64,000 nucleotides of DNA. Source: Isoetes taiwanensis (taxonomy: Eukaryota > Streptophyta > Lycopodiopsida > Isoetales > Isoetaceae). Positions 35,640-47,815 of the stretch are shown here, piece after piece. The notes under the pieces were generated by a model, which had not been told where the DNA came from, searched no databases, and worked only from the letters and a program-made list of their open reading frames with translations. Made by a program: the position numbers and the translations under genes. The DNA lies in NCBI GenBank assembly GCA_021234155.1, contig JAJEKV010000045.1:2133474-2197473 (forward strand), in the 5' to 3' direction. How positions within the stretch are numbered: position 1 is the stretch's first letter; each line of letters starts with the position of its first letter.

Positions 35640-38600
35640 AAGAAAAGGAGGAAGCGCTTCGAGGGCTGGAAGCCATCACCGAAAGTGATCCTCACGAGTG
35701 AGGATTCGCACCATTATGGTAATCGGGCTTATGAGATCCCGGGATTGAAGAGCTTGAGGAGTGTTTTGGCCAAGGGCAGGATCAGCATCAATAAGAAAAA
35801 CGAGAGCCGCACATGTCTTCAAGGGCAGCCATGCGTCAAGAAATGTAATCGACATTCCATGAGGAGACAGTTCAAGGCCAAAGGCACCGACGCCGGCATT
35901 GGGATTGCAGTGAAAAATGGGACGCCGCCGATCTAAGGAGCTTAGCAAAATGCATTTGATGGCAGCGAAAAATCCTCTTGAAGATGGACGTAGGATCGTG
36001 AGGTGGAGGCATTCCGCAAGAAGGTGTTGAGACCATGAAGCGCATCCGCTGGCCGCTGCCAACCACGCCATTAGCAATGTAGATCCAATTGGTGGTGTTG
36101 TCCGTGAGTGGCACCTTCTTCCCAATGTGAGCGGCTTAACAAAACGGGATCCCAACGAGATCCGGCCGAGATCCGAGGTGGTGTCCAGCCCGCATGACCA
36201 TCCATGACCTTGGTCCAAAAAGGAAGGCGCCAATCGAAGTCAGAACCCGGGCGCGGAGGTACTGCCTTCCGGTGAAGCATAGGGAGAAGGAACCATGCCC
36301 GCATGCGTTGCCCGAAAGCGCCTCCCCAATTGATCGACAAGATCGGATCAAGTGCCCCACACCAACGATCCCAAAGAGAAGCAGAGAGCCGAGAGTTGAC
36401 AGAGGGCTATCCCATCCCGCGGGGACCGCCTTGCTATCCAACGTAGCTTGTAATCGATTGTAACCAAATGAGGTGTCGATATAAATTTGTGCATAGGGAA
36501 GATCTTCTGGATGTCCTAGATACTTCCTAATTTGTTGCAGCCCTCGCCACCGAGAGATAAATGATTGGCAAGCTCGCATGTACCCTCGATGAAGAGTTTG
36601 GGTCCGAAAGCAGATCCGCAAGATATGGATTGTTATCCCGGCACCCATTGCACGCTGGGGTCACCCCGAAAAGCGGGCGTGGGCCCATTTCCAAAGTTTT
36701 CCCCGGTATCACCCGCATAGAAATCATGAAAGATGTAAGCCATGGGCTGAACCACTGGCGGTGAGAAAGTCCGGATCGGCACAAAGGTATGAGATCAAAG
36801 ACTACAAGGGCACAAAAGACAACCCTTTGTCCTCAATGGAGAGTTCTCGCCAAACCGAAGAAAATCAGCACCGCTTAGTGGGATATCCACAGGCTATCGG
36901 CCGCGTGCCACTTTGAAAGGAAGAGGTGGCGCCGAAAGCAACCACATAATCATGATAGCAGAGGGAGCCGGGAAGTCAACCGCATTCTCGGAAGAATTGC
37001 AGCCCGGGCCAAGTTTTGCTTGAGCCCCATCGCCAGATCAATAGCTTGCCGCAATGCTGTTCGGTGAGATCACGGATCCGGATTGTCCCGCTCGAGTAGC
37101 AGGGATCGGTCACGGACCCGCTTCGAAGGATTGACCGGAGGAAGATTTCCTGTATTGAGACGGGGCACGCAATCTCCGCCCATCTAGTATTTTCTTCTTC
37201 GCACCTCCGTAGTTTCCATCTTGAAGAGAGGTGAGCCGAGAGGTTCCAGGTAGAAAGCCGAGCCGCCAAGGAGGCAACTTGAGCCGCCCCGGCTGAAAGA
37301 TTTTGAACTTGAGTGCTGAAATTTTCACACAGCCCGGAGTACAAGGCATTGAGTTTAGCAATATCCGCGGCCCTTGGTACTCGTGAGAGCGGCTTTTGGA
37401 CTTGTTGTGCTCCAATAAAGTCCGAATTTCTCGACCGAGCCGAAAGCCCGCCGACCGCGAAGTTGGTCGACTTGAGCTTGTGTACTTTTTGAGATCCGCA
37501 TGAGCCCGTAAGAGAGCTTCATGCTTGTCTTGAAGTTTGGCCTCCAAAGTTGCAACTTGGGCGCTGGCAGCCTTGAAGGTCTTGGTGTACCGCGATCGAG
37601 GCCTCGAAAAGCCCGCTGAAACCCCGCCATAAGAGCCGCCTTGGGATTCTTGAACTTAAGAGCAAAGCAGCCTTGAGCATCCCGCCGAATCGATACAACA
37701 ACCCACGAGGGTGTTGTGGTGGTGGAGCTGGCTGCTGCCCGGTTTGGGAGGTCCGGGGAAAATGGTGTGAAGTGGATGGTGTAGCTGAGGAGGAGACAAA
37801 GGACATGAGTGTGACCGTGGTCATGACCAGGGGGAAGACGGGCGTGAAGTGCCAACTTGGTGAGTGATTGGAAGGGAGCTACCGAAAGTGGAATTATGAG
37901 AATTTGGTGGTGTGGGAGGGAAGTAATGACGATGAGGGCTTGAAAGTGCCCTCCCACGTAAACTTCGTGAAATGGAAGTGGTACCCGGCAAGGCGGTCCA
38001 TTTCTTGGAGAAGACGATAGAACATCATTTGGGGCCAATCTATGTGGTGTTTGGAGTGTGTAGCGTTGAGGACCGTGATTATAGAAAGGCTTATTGATAT
38101 GGGTGTTCTTGATAGAATACCCAAGAATTTTTGCCACGTAAATTTAACAAAGGTCTCGCGGAGGTTTGTCGATATTGGTCGACGATGGACATTGGCATGA
38201 TAAGCAAAAGTGCACCAAACTCGCGGACATCAATATCCCCAGATAGCGCACCATGATACACAAGGAGTGTGCAAGGGAATATGAAATACCCTCAGAAATC
38301 AAATGTTGAGTCAATGAAATAGTGGTGCCATCGACCACGCTGGTGTAACCTCATGGGCCGTTAACGATATTGGCGATGAACCGCCGCGAATCGGGCGATT
38401 TGGAGCCGGAAGTTCCATTTGAGAGAATTCAGAAGCCGGTGTCGCTCAAATGACTTCTTTATTTGGGCCAACAAGGGCTTCACTAAAAGTGGGCGCCAAG
38501 AAAGATACGATGCAAAAAGGGCCGGATCCTTGGGAGCAAAGAGTTTGAAGTGTAGAAAATCTTGGGGCAGCTATGGGAATGATGTGCTGAACGAAGAGGG

Positions 38601-39340
38601 ATGCCAAAGGCGAAGACGAAAAGTCGAAAGCACGGAGGACGGCGGCGCAGAGGAACGAAAAGGTTTGTTTTAGGGCGCATAACCGGAGGCTAAGAGGTAT
38701 GAAGAGTGCGAAAACCGAACCGCTGATGGTGCCAAAAAAAAAGATGCAAAGAAGGGTATTGAGAGGCAAAAATTTGGCTAAGTCCCAAAAACGTAAGGGA
38801 GAAGCAATGAACGGTGAGGATGAGACGGAAAGAAAGATCGATGTGACAGATGGCAAAGGACACCCATTAATGTTCGACGGGCGGGAAAGAAGGAATGGCA
38901 TTCAATGCCGGTAACTCGGCGGGGATATCATTAAAAGGAATGTGTCGGCGGTACCATGGCTAGATATGCGCGGAGAACAGATTCTCATTTTAGAAACAAA
39001 TTTTGCATTGCAAAACACGCTGGCATTTGTGTGATTGGTCCACGCCGACAAGGAGTTCCTCGCCATATATAAGACTAACCGAGAAAACGGCGGCATCCGA
39101 TGGCGCCGATGGCCACGGGCCGGTTTGAACGAAGATTGCACAATGCCCACTAACCGCCGAGTGATCACTTGTAAGATGAATTGTTCGATCTCGGGCGCCG
39201 CCACAACCGCGGCATTCGCGATGGACGGCCGGTGTGCCGGATGGCCGAACATCCCGACCAAGACCAACGGATGGAGGTGGTTCTCGACTTCGCCGATCCG
39301 AGCGTAACCTCTACCATCTCCTCCGATCACCTCTCTCCCC
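35640..39340 (-). pseudogene. Extra coding region downstream of pol in the gypsy element
   Basis: Several long minus-strand frames follow integrase: 39342-38902, 38137-37355, 37547-37110 (with a coiled-coil-like DKHEALLRAHADLKKY), 36648-36136 (RKYLGHPEDLPYAQIYIDTS) and 36233-35676. They overlap in different frames, as expected for a decayed ORF or ORFs. I cannot assign a domain. Tat- and Athila-type plant gypsy elements commonly have an additional gene or env-like region at this position, which is the likeliest class. Confidence 0.45.
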
Positions 39341-39489
39341 AACCCTGAGTAGAGGGTTTTTCCTCTTAGGACTTAGTAGATAGGGCTCGAGCCCGCTTTT
39401 GTATATAGGGCGCGCCCATAGCGAAATAGCCGGGTCAGCCACATTTTGTAAAAAAATCTCCACTATAATATAATCTACCGCCTTTCTAG

Positions 39490-40862
39490 TCACTTTTCGT
39501 GGTGTTTGCTTCTTGAACTGCCTCGTGTTTGATGTTCACTTTCTCTGGTGATGAAATGCTTTGAGACTAAAACCATTAACCAATGTAGGTAATGGAGTGC
39601 CATCTAATTCAGCTAGTTGGAAAACGCTTGGTCTAACCACTTGAACAATTTGATAAGGGCCAAGCCAACTAAACTTGAGTTTACCCTAAAAATTTTTGTA
39701 CCTGAATCATAAAGAAGAACCAAATCTCCTTCTTTGAATGTTTTTGTCTTCAAACGCTTGTCATGTAAAGATTTTTGCAATCAAGTCCATGAAGAACACG
39801 AATATAAGCATCCCTTCGGTTCATCCAACCGCTTTAATTGATAGACCCGCTTTTGAGAGCAAACCGGTGGATTATGAGCAAAGAGCCGCTTGAAAAACGA
39901 GTGTTGGAAGGATATATTCAAATGGCATGAGAGCTTCCCCGACCATAAACCAATTTAAAAGGAGGTGACCCGTAGCAATCTTGAAACAAGTATTGTAGGC
40001 CCAAAGAACAAGAGGAAGTTTTGTCCGCCAACTGGTATGGAAGCGCCACAAATTTTCTTGAGAATGGTGACCGAGTTTTGTTGGTGCTTTCGCCAACCCA
40101 TTGCCTTGAGGATAGTAAGGTGTGCTCTTGTGATGATGTATCGAGATAATCCGGCAGCCTTTTGATAGTATGATTGATGAAATGAACACCACTCTGGCCA
40201 CCCACCAGCCCGGGGGCAGCCTAATCGCTGATGATTTGTTGATAGAGGACTCTAGCCGGGTTTGCAAGCAGTTGTTGTCCGAAGTGCACAAGCTTCCGCC
40301 CATTTGGTGGCGAGTCGAGAACTGTAATGTATCGGCACAAGTGTGCCTCGCAGAGGATCTATAGGTCCCACAAAGTCCATTCCCCATTTGGTCGGGCGGG
40401 AAGTGGCGGGGCGATGACCGGGCGCCAAGGGAAGAGCCGCCACGTCGTATGCCCCACCACCGGGTAAGCGCCACACGCGGGGCGGCGCGAGCATCTTTGA
40501 AGAGCGCAATAATAATACCCGGGCGAAAGGATTTTGGCGCGGCGGGTGTCACCATGAAAATGACCACCACCGAGCCCCTGATGAGCTTCAACAATGTCCG
40601 AACTTCATGAGGTAGAACACAAATACGAAGGATGGTGTCCTTACCCTTTTGTAGAGATGTCCCAAGAACCATGGTGTAGTCACCTGACCTCTCTGAGAAA
40701 TTGATGGCGACGGATTGTCGCCAAGTGAGAGAGCCGCCTCGCCTTCTCCGTGGAAGAGCACCCGTGAGGAGGTACCGCTGAAAATCATGGAACCAATGTG
40801 GTGTTGCCGCGACTAAAAAGAGTTGAGCATCGTGGAAGGCGCCCGAGACCCCGGCCATGGAT
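39490..40862 (-). pseudogene. Integrase and Pol C-terminus of the gypsy element, broken
   Basis: On the minus strand, TKWGMDFVGPIDP (about 40400) carries the first catalytic Asp of the integrase core. TKWAEACALRT follows, and STPYYPQGNGLAKAPTK (about 40130) covers the region of the DDE Glu, which is not preserved here (YPQGNGLAKA versus the usual NGQAE). Further on come LVLWAYNTCFKIATGH and a GEALMPFEY block. The tail (FKEGDLVLL-like, about 39750) matches the end of Pol. The enzyme would insert element DNA into the host genome. Frameshifts break it. Confidence 0.85.
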
Positions 40863-42120
40863 CATCCGTGGTGGATGCGGAAAGATAATCCGAACAACAT
40901 GAGATTTGCCACCTTTATGAACGATTTCAAAAGGAGCAAATTTTGAGAAGAAGGACCCAACGAAAGCAATGCGCCCGTATGGACTTGTTGATCAAATAGA
41001 GAAGTGCTTGGTGGTCCACAAAGAACTTGATTTGACTCAGCCCAAAGGTAATGACGGAAGCCGCTGGACACGTAAAATGAGACCCAAAGCTTCACGCCCG
41101 CGGCGTAATAGTTGCGCCGCCAGAATTGAGTTTTCTACCGGGCGAAGCGATTTGGTTTATCAAGCAGCGATCATATTCTTGAGAAAGAACAGCCCAATAG
41201 CAAACGCCGGACATCGACATGAACGCGAAAGGGCTTGTCCCATTGAGGAGGAACAAGAACCGTGCCTCGAAAAGCAAAAGCTTCACCGTTGGAAAGCAAA
41301 TTTACACCGGGAATTCCAAGCCCGTGGGATTCATCACCCGTGAGTTTATGAATGGGATCCGCAATGGTCGCCACCCGTGTATGAAGGTGGAGTAATAATT
41401 GACCTTTCCCGTGAAAGAGCGTGTCTCTTTGATATTGGCTGGTGCTTGAGCTTTGAGCACATAATAACCGATTTTGGCAGATCGGGTGATTCCTCGCTTT
41501 GGTCGACAACATGGCCTAACGTAACACCGTATGACGCAAAAGGTGCATTTCTCAGATTGAGACTAATGCCTGACTCATCACATTGCGAAGACGAAGTTCC
41601 AATTTATCCAAATGGTCAGCCATGGAACTCAGAGGCGAGAAGTCATCTTGAAAAATTTGCAAGAAGGGATTTTCCTTCATGAAATCATGAAAAGACCGAG
41701 AGCATGATGCGCTGAAATGTTGAAGGAGAGTTGATAATCCAAAAGGAACCACCTTGTAGGCAAAAAAAGTGACTTCACCGGGTGGTGAAAGTGGTCTTTA
41801 GTTGATCGATTCTTTTGATGGAGATCCGATTGTAGCCGTAAAACCATCCATAAAGGAGTACATCCATGTCCACCACTTCTTCCGTAACTTGGTCCGCGAA
41901 GGAAGTGGAAAATGATCACGCCCGGGGCCCGATTGAGTTTCCGATAGTCCACACGCACGCCGATCTTACCATTGTGCTTAAGGGCAATGACGATGGGGCT
42001 CACCCATTCGCAATGTTTGACCTCATAGATCAAACCCGCAGCAATAAGGAGTTTGTCAATTTCCGCCTTTGACGCCATCACCAGTAATTAGGGTTGAGCC
42101 GGTATCGCCGCTGTTACACC
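40862..42120 (-). pseudogene. Reverse transcriptase and RNase H of the gypsy element, broken
   Basis: Minus-strand blocks in order are EIDKLLIAAGLIYEVKH and GKIGVRVDYRKLN (about 42080-41930), a YGYNRI block (about 41850), and IFQDDFSPLSSMADHLDKLE (about 41655-41600), where the catalytic aspartates are present but the usual Y-V/L-D-D is F-Q-D-D. Then come LGHVV, an RNase H start (PFRVHVD, about 41230) and EIVHKGGKSHVV near 40900. Frame changes separate most blocks. Confidence 0.88.
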
Positions 42121-42299
42121 GGTCGCATCGATTTGGTAGGAATGGTAAGTTCCCCAAGCTTTTGTTGATTCCCCAAGATCTTTGTAACTCCAGCGAAAAT
42201 GTGTTTGAATTTTTTGAATGAAATGGACGGCCCCGCTACGATAAGGAGCCGGAAGGTTTGCAAAGAATGCGACAGGTTGATTGTTGCCAACGCCCACAA

Positions 42300-43070
42300 T
42301 CTCGACTTTCGAGTCCGAATATGGGGTATGACTTCAAAGATCCCGGACAATGTGTGCGTGAGGTTGAGCATAACCGATGCGCGGCACTTTGGCGTGGTGA
42401 AAAGAGAGGTTGCTCGGTCATCTAGCGCTGGTTGCTTCATGACAACAAGTACATCAACAGAGCTGCGTGGAGTGTCGATCCCAAAAGTGATCAACGCTGC
42501 TGATTCGATTTGCAAGGAGCCGATAGGGTCAAGCAAGGCAGCCACCGGTCCCTCGATCAAGAGTCATTTCTCCCCAAGGATCGATATTCGGGTAGGATGA
42601 CAGAGGCGCACTCGCAGTGGAGCCCGAACGATAAATATTTTGAGCTTCTTCGTAATCGCTCCGAGAGAGAGGGTTCCGCATTGTCAACGTAAATGATCCC
42701 GCCTCGCTTGCAAGTCCATGGTGGCATTGAGATGACCATCGTTGATGACTAACCGTCCGCGGGCCCAAGAATGGATACTTTTTGCCCGGGCGAGAAAAGG
42801 TCCGCCACCAAAGATTTCATAGTCACCGGATCTTCGCCAGCCTTTCCACACTCCAAATTCCATGGGAAAGCGGAGATCACCTATGTTGATGTGAAGAATA
42901 GGTGTGACGCCTTGAGGTCTCGTGGATGTGGCCATTAGCCAATTTGATGTCATATGGGGCACGAAAAGAGTTGTGTGATGCCCATTTGTTTGGCGAGTTT
43001 ATCCGCGATGAGATTGACCGCACTACCTCCATCGATTTGAACATGGTTGACTTGCCGATTTCCCACCGCG
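42300..43070 (-). pseudogene. Aspartic protease region of the gypsy element
   Basis: The minus strand encodes VQIDGGSAVNLIADKLAKQM at about 43045-42985, the D-G-G active-site block typical of non-chromovirus plant gypsy proteases. Downstream frames to 42300 continue the protease-RT linker. A stop follows within 30 residues. Confidence 0.75.
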
Positions 43071-43499
43071 GCATGGACCGGTGGGTGTAGAGGTAGCCAC
43101 CAACAACCAAAAACAGCTTGGGAGTGGTAACCGGTCCTTGAGAGCGTGACGAAGTTTTAAAATGGTTGCCAAGCTTAAAGGAATTTTGATCTTGGCGAAG
43201 CCCTCTTGGAGTTCGAGAGGTACATGAGAAAAAGGATCTGGGTTCCACCGGGTGCGGGAGTGCGTGGGTGTGGAAGCAAAGAACTTTTTGAGTAAGTCAA
43301 CCCTACCGCAATATTGGGATATGTCCGAGAGCCGCGGAGGTTGAGATGTTGAAGGGGTATCTTGTCTTTGTTGAGCTCTAGTGGTGGCATGAACATTTGC
43401 CAATGTGCGCCTTCAGCAGCCTTTGCATGAGGTTCAAAATGCTTTGGCTTAACTTTGGGCATGACATTTGGCATGAGCTTTTCCAAGTCGTGCAAAGTG

Positions 43500-45324
43500 A
43501 ACCTTTTTTTCGCCCTCATGAGGAATGGTGTCAACCGCAGCGCGCAGTGTTGCGTGCCCTTCCTCAATAATAGTCAAGGGACGGATGCCTTGGTCCATGC
43601 GCGAAACTAAACCAACCCAATTTGACGGCCGGACTGGAGGATTAAGTGCCCGAAAAATTTCCTCTTGGCTTGTTGATCCAAATTTCGAGGTTGATTTGTC
43701 GGAGCTGGTTGATAGCGCGATTGCCGAGGCGCCTTTGGTGGCTTTAAGAACCGGTCACGGCCTTGTTTGCCATTAGCAAGCCGTAGTTGGTAAGCCGTGA
43801 GGCGGACCGATGTGGTCCGATTTGTGCCGTGAAGTCGGACTCGAACTTGTGGAAGTTGAGGACACGCCGCGGTGGTATGACCCCATTCTTGACAAAGTGA
43901 TAACACCGAGCTTTTAGAAGGATCAAAAGGAGGACGCTGGTTGATCCCCGTGGTTGGTCCCGCTGATAGAGTTGGCGTGGGCTGCACCTCGAAGAGGTGG
44001 TCACCGATAGTGCGATTGTGGCCGAGGTGTGGTTTGCACTTGATAAACCATTTTGTTAAGAATCGGCAGGGGGATGAGTGCGAAAGTGCACTCTTCCGCG
44101 GGCATGATTGCACATGTTGCATCACTTGCAATGAGGCGGGCCATTGGTGGAGTTGCACTCATTGGCCAAATGGCCTTGATATTTGCAAAATATGGCACCG
44201 TGATTTGACCGCTACTGCGGATTAGCGGTTGAGGCCGAAATACCGCTTGTGGAACCATGACAGTGGAATGAACGGAGCTCTTGAAGAGCCACGCCTGAGG
44301 AAACATTGACGGAAAGTGATTGACAGAATGATAGCCCGCCCAAAAGTTTTGGACGCAGTATTCAGTCATGAGTCGAATAGCGAGGAAGTCCTTGGAGAAA
44401 CCGCACCAAAACTGCCTCGCGGTAGGGTACTCCTTTGAGCTTACTTAGCGTATGTGAAGTCGATCCGCAAAATCCCGCGCACTGCGGGCTCTTGTTGAAG
44501 TTCATTGAGTTGCTTGAGATGAAGTTGATCATCATCCGTGGTCCCGCAGAATGAGAGAGAAAAGCAAAGGCATTTCGACCAAGTTTTGTTTCCAATGGCT
44601 TTTGTTGGACATGAGCCATTGATGAGGAGAGCCACAGCAGTGGTGGAAAAGATGTGGAATTTCAGTTGAGGTTGCGCTGACCATTTAGGACAGCTAGAGC
44701 CTCAAATTCTTCCATGTGGGCCCGAAAGCACTTTGGTCTAACGGTTTGCCTTTTCGTGTTGCCAAAGGTGGGATAAGCCGGCCGAAGTCCGAAGGTAGAT
44801 GTGAAAGTGCCGGGCTGGACAGAACAAGATAGTGAGGATATTGAGGTTGAGGTGGATGTGGCATTGTGCCCGACGGACCCTCGGCGAAGGGGTGATCAAG
44901 GGGTTGAGAAACCGGCAGCCGGAGCATTGGTTTTGAGATCCGTAAGGTTGTAAACAGAAGAGCAAAGGGGAAACGAGGGAAAGGATATTCCCCGGTAGGC
45001 GCAAAGGGAGACATGTGGATAGCCGTGCCCCACCGGGGAGATGATGGTTATGGGCGAAGAGGCGATGGCCCGAAGAATGATGGATGTAGGCATGTTCGTG
45101 GGTGTGAAAGTACGGTTGAGAAGGTTGAGCCCGATAAGGCTCCCGAGAGTGATGAGGAGACCGAGGTTGTGAGCAATGTTTGCACGCTTGGGGCGGGAAC
45201 CGGGACGAGACTGACACGAGGGGTGGGTGGCGGATCGAGCTCCTAGACCGAAGATGGCCTCCTCTATGTCATAAGCAGATCCATACATGTCGCGAATCAG
45301 CTTCCGACGCTGATGGCGCCCCAA
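43500..45324 (-). pseudogene. gag region of the gypsy element, broken
   Basis: Minus-strand frames include a Pro-rich N-terminal part (45324-44694), a capsid-like block (LNELQQEPAVRG, then REAVLVRFLQGLP, about 44540-44375) and a decayed CCHC knuckle near 43920-43880 (LCQEWGHTTAACPQ). Gag would form the particle that packages the element RNA. It is inactive through frameshifts. Confidence 0.75.
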
Positions 45325-45397
45325 ACGAGAGGCCGCCTCGAGAAAGGAGTTCTTCCGGGCGTGAAATTACGGATGCATGGCTACGTAAGAAAGTAGG

Positions 45398-45428
45398 ATA
45401 AAATCGCATCTCGCAGCCGGCGACATGT
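45398..45428 (-). promoter_or_regulatory. Primer-binding site candidate
   Basis: Immediately inside the 5' LTR the minus strand reads TGTCGCCGGCTGCGAGATGC. It sits where the tRNA primer site should be and resembles TGGCGCC-type sites, but I cannot name the tRNA with confidence. Confidence 0.45.
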
Positions 45429-45968
45429 TGTTTGGGGTCCGGTTCCGGAACTCGAAGACAGCCCTCGAAGACCCGTGGATCTACCAGGAGGGGGACCCAC
45501 GGGATCTAGAAGAAAAAGAAGAGAACCAAATGAGAGAAAGATGAAAAAGCTTCCCTGATATCAATGATGAAAATTGAGCTCTCGAAGAGAAGAAAAAGAA
45601 GAGAACAAGACTCAAAACTCATCTAAAAACTTATGAGCTAAAGTCATATATATAGTACAATGGCCTTGGGCCCAATATAGACACTCGGACCGATCTCTGC
45701 GCCGCACCTCGAAGGAGGCCCCGATTTGCAGGAATGTTGGCGCGCCTCTGGAAGTGCCTAGAATCACGCTGACGCCGACGGGCGTGATGGGTCGGTCACT
45801 TGTCCGAAGGGCGCTTTGTTGATGCCCAAAGGCTTTGATCAAGGTGGGTCCGCTTAGTCTTCTCATGGAGCCTTGATGTCCAATCTGGTTTGATCGAGGA
45901 TCCTTGAGCTTGACTCGGTCTGTCAGAGGCATGAATAGTCCTCAGTACTAGGAGGCACAGGACTAACA
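45429..45968 (-). repeat. 5' LTR of the nested gypsy element
   Basis: It pairs with 35042-35613, with many small indels between the copies. A TATATATA-like box lies near 45645-45655. Transcription would run leftward into gag. Confidence 0.9.
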
Positions 45969-47090
45969 ACCGGGTTCTACCAGTCCAAGTCGAAATGTCG
46001 CAAAACCTCAGTTCAAAATGGCAAATCGAATCAAGAAGGCTATATCCAAATGTAAGAATGCAAAATATCTTCAAGAATCCTTCAGATCATGTTCATGCAT
46101 ATGTGGGCAAAAGTATGCTAGTGGGTATCAAAAAAACGCGGCCCCAGCACTTAGATCAGCACCCTGGATATACTATTCTATCATAGTATTCCACTTGTTA
46201 TTAATTGGAGTTGTTACATATTTCTATTGATTACCTAATTACCGTGTGCTAGTACCAGTAACACCTTAAACAAGCTGCCATATGGGGTGCTATATGAGTG
46301 CTGTCAGCATGTGTCCGGATGCCTGCTTTTGATACCCACCAGCATACTTTTGCCCATGTATCAATGCTAGATTGTACCCAAGAGAAAATATAACAATGTA
46401 CAAAACATAGGTTTATTGAACAAAAGATCACTTGAACAATTCAAAGATACTCCTCCCGAGCTTGGCTTATAGTTTCTATCGTGGAAGTCCTCCACTTGTC
46501 CATCCCCTTTGAACCATAGCTCCATGTCAAGTATGTCCGCATCACCATGCACATGTCGACGCTTAGTATCATGTTAATGCCGTTTTTCCTGTGGTGCTTC
46601 CAAACCCCTCGACCATCTTTTCAAGAAGCACCCTCATCATGCTAGGCAGCTCACCGTTCCTAGCAATTTGGTCGCCCTTCTCACCAATCACATACTTTTT
46701 AACACTTTCATCCGATGGATCGTTGTTTCATAGTCCTCATCTTCGAAAAGTGGAGGAGGGGGTTCACGAGGATTCTTCCTTCTCATGCCCCCTCGGCGGC
46801 TCTTACACCAAGCTATAGATTAGAAAATAGATAAAATACAATAAAGTGTATAAACTACGAGTGTAGCCTTACTTGTGAAGACAGTTCCATATCTCTCGCT
46901 CTTGAATCCTCATCTCCTCCTCAACCGTTCAAAAGCGTCGAAGCATACCTTCCATGGCCATGTATCCCAAAAAGCAATAAAGAAAAAACTCTCACAATAA
47001 CTCCAATGAAAAAACTAGGATCCGAGGATCGCTCGCAATACTCAAATCATAAAAGAAATGGGAAAAATGAAAGCCGCCGATGACTTTTTA
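45969..47090. other. CACTA internal region with a spaced inverted repeat
   Basis: GGGCAAAAGTATGCTAGTGG near 46110 and its near-perfect reverse complement near 46331-46362 form arms of about 33 bp separated by about 200 bp. No gene is recognised. Confidence 0.6.
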
Positions 47091-47097
47091 AAGAACA

Positions 47098-47195
47098 GAG
47101 ACGCCGTTTTAAGACGATAGACGCCGCTTAACGACGTTTAAAGGTCGCTTAACGACGCCTATAACGACGTTCTCGGGCTATAACGACGTCGTCAA
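47098..47195. repeat. Internal cluster of the CACTA CpG motif
   Basis: ACGCCGTTTTAAGACG, GCCGCTTAACGACG, GTCGCTTAACGACGCC and two TATAACGACG copies occur within 100 bp. Confidence 0.8.
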
Positions 47196-47337
47196 TAAAT
47201 TTGTTTTTGTTTTCGTATCTTTGAGATGCCATATATATTGCCCTATTAGTCCTCCCAAATTTCTCAGCGCCCTCCCCCTCCTCCTGCCCCTCCGGCTTCC
47301 TCCTCCTCCTCCTTCACGGAGTCCTCACCTACATCCG

Positions 47338-47815
47338 CCATGGCCGCTTCTCCCGATGCATGCCCGCTGATGCCGCACCAGAGGCCGCGGCAGCGCCGCC
47401 GAGCACCTCGAACTCGCCTCCCGGGCCCGAAAGTGGCTAGAGACTAACCTAACCCAAGAAAGGCGGAGTTCAAGCAAGCCATGACAAAGGCTGCGGATAG
47501 GGGGCAAGAAAGACCTCCCGACATCGGGAGGCCGAACCTTCCCTCAATACGTGCCTCGAGTGCCCCGAAGAAATGCATGGTGAGCTCGTTGTGCTTGGCC
47601 CGTATGCTAGAGGATAGGGCCTTTTGGGAAGGGAAACATTTGCTGAAGCCCTACTTTCAAAAGTTGCACCAGACCAACCAGGGCATGCGGAAGTGCTCGC
47701 ATATGAATTCCTTGGGGAAATGACACCACCACGGAGGGCTTGATTCCATGCCGAGGCTTGTTCTCGACGGGTGGAGGAAATCACCGCCGAAAGCACCTTC
47801 GAAATCAAGGGTGGG
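47338..47815 (+). CDS. Unrecognised G/C-rich coding-like region
   Basis: From ATG at 47339 a plus-strand frame (MAASPDACPLMPHQR...) runs to a stop near 47440, and a second frame continues at 47481-47723 (CLARMLEDRAFWEGKHLLKP). Base composition is more G/C-rich than the surroundings, which suggests captured coding sequence just inside the motif cluster. I cannot identify it. Confidence 0.3.

Larger units (their letters stand above)
35042..45968 (-). mobile_element. Ty3/gypsy LTR retrotransposon, decayed, about 10.9 kb
   Basis: Two similar LTRs (35042-35613 and 45429-45968) bound an internal region. Read on the minus strand it contains gag, protease, reverse transcriptase, RNase H and integrase in gypsy order, followed by an extra 3.9 kb before the 3' LTR. 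The DGGSAVNLI protease, the STPYYPQGNG integrase block and the long 3' region suggest a non-chromovirus gypsy of Tat or related type. All genes are frame-broken. I could not find a matching 5-bp target duplication (GCTGG on the left, ACCGG on the right). Confidence 0.9.

Noticed and set aside
34900-45975. Matching 5-bp target duplication for the nested gypsy element
   Set aside because: GCTGG on the left and ACCGG on the right share only three positions; shifting the LTR start by three bases does not improve it.
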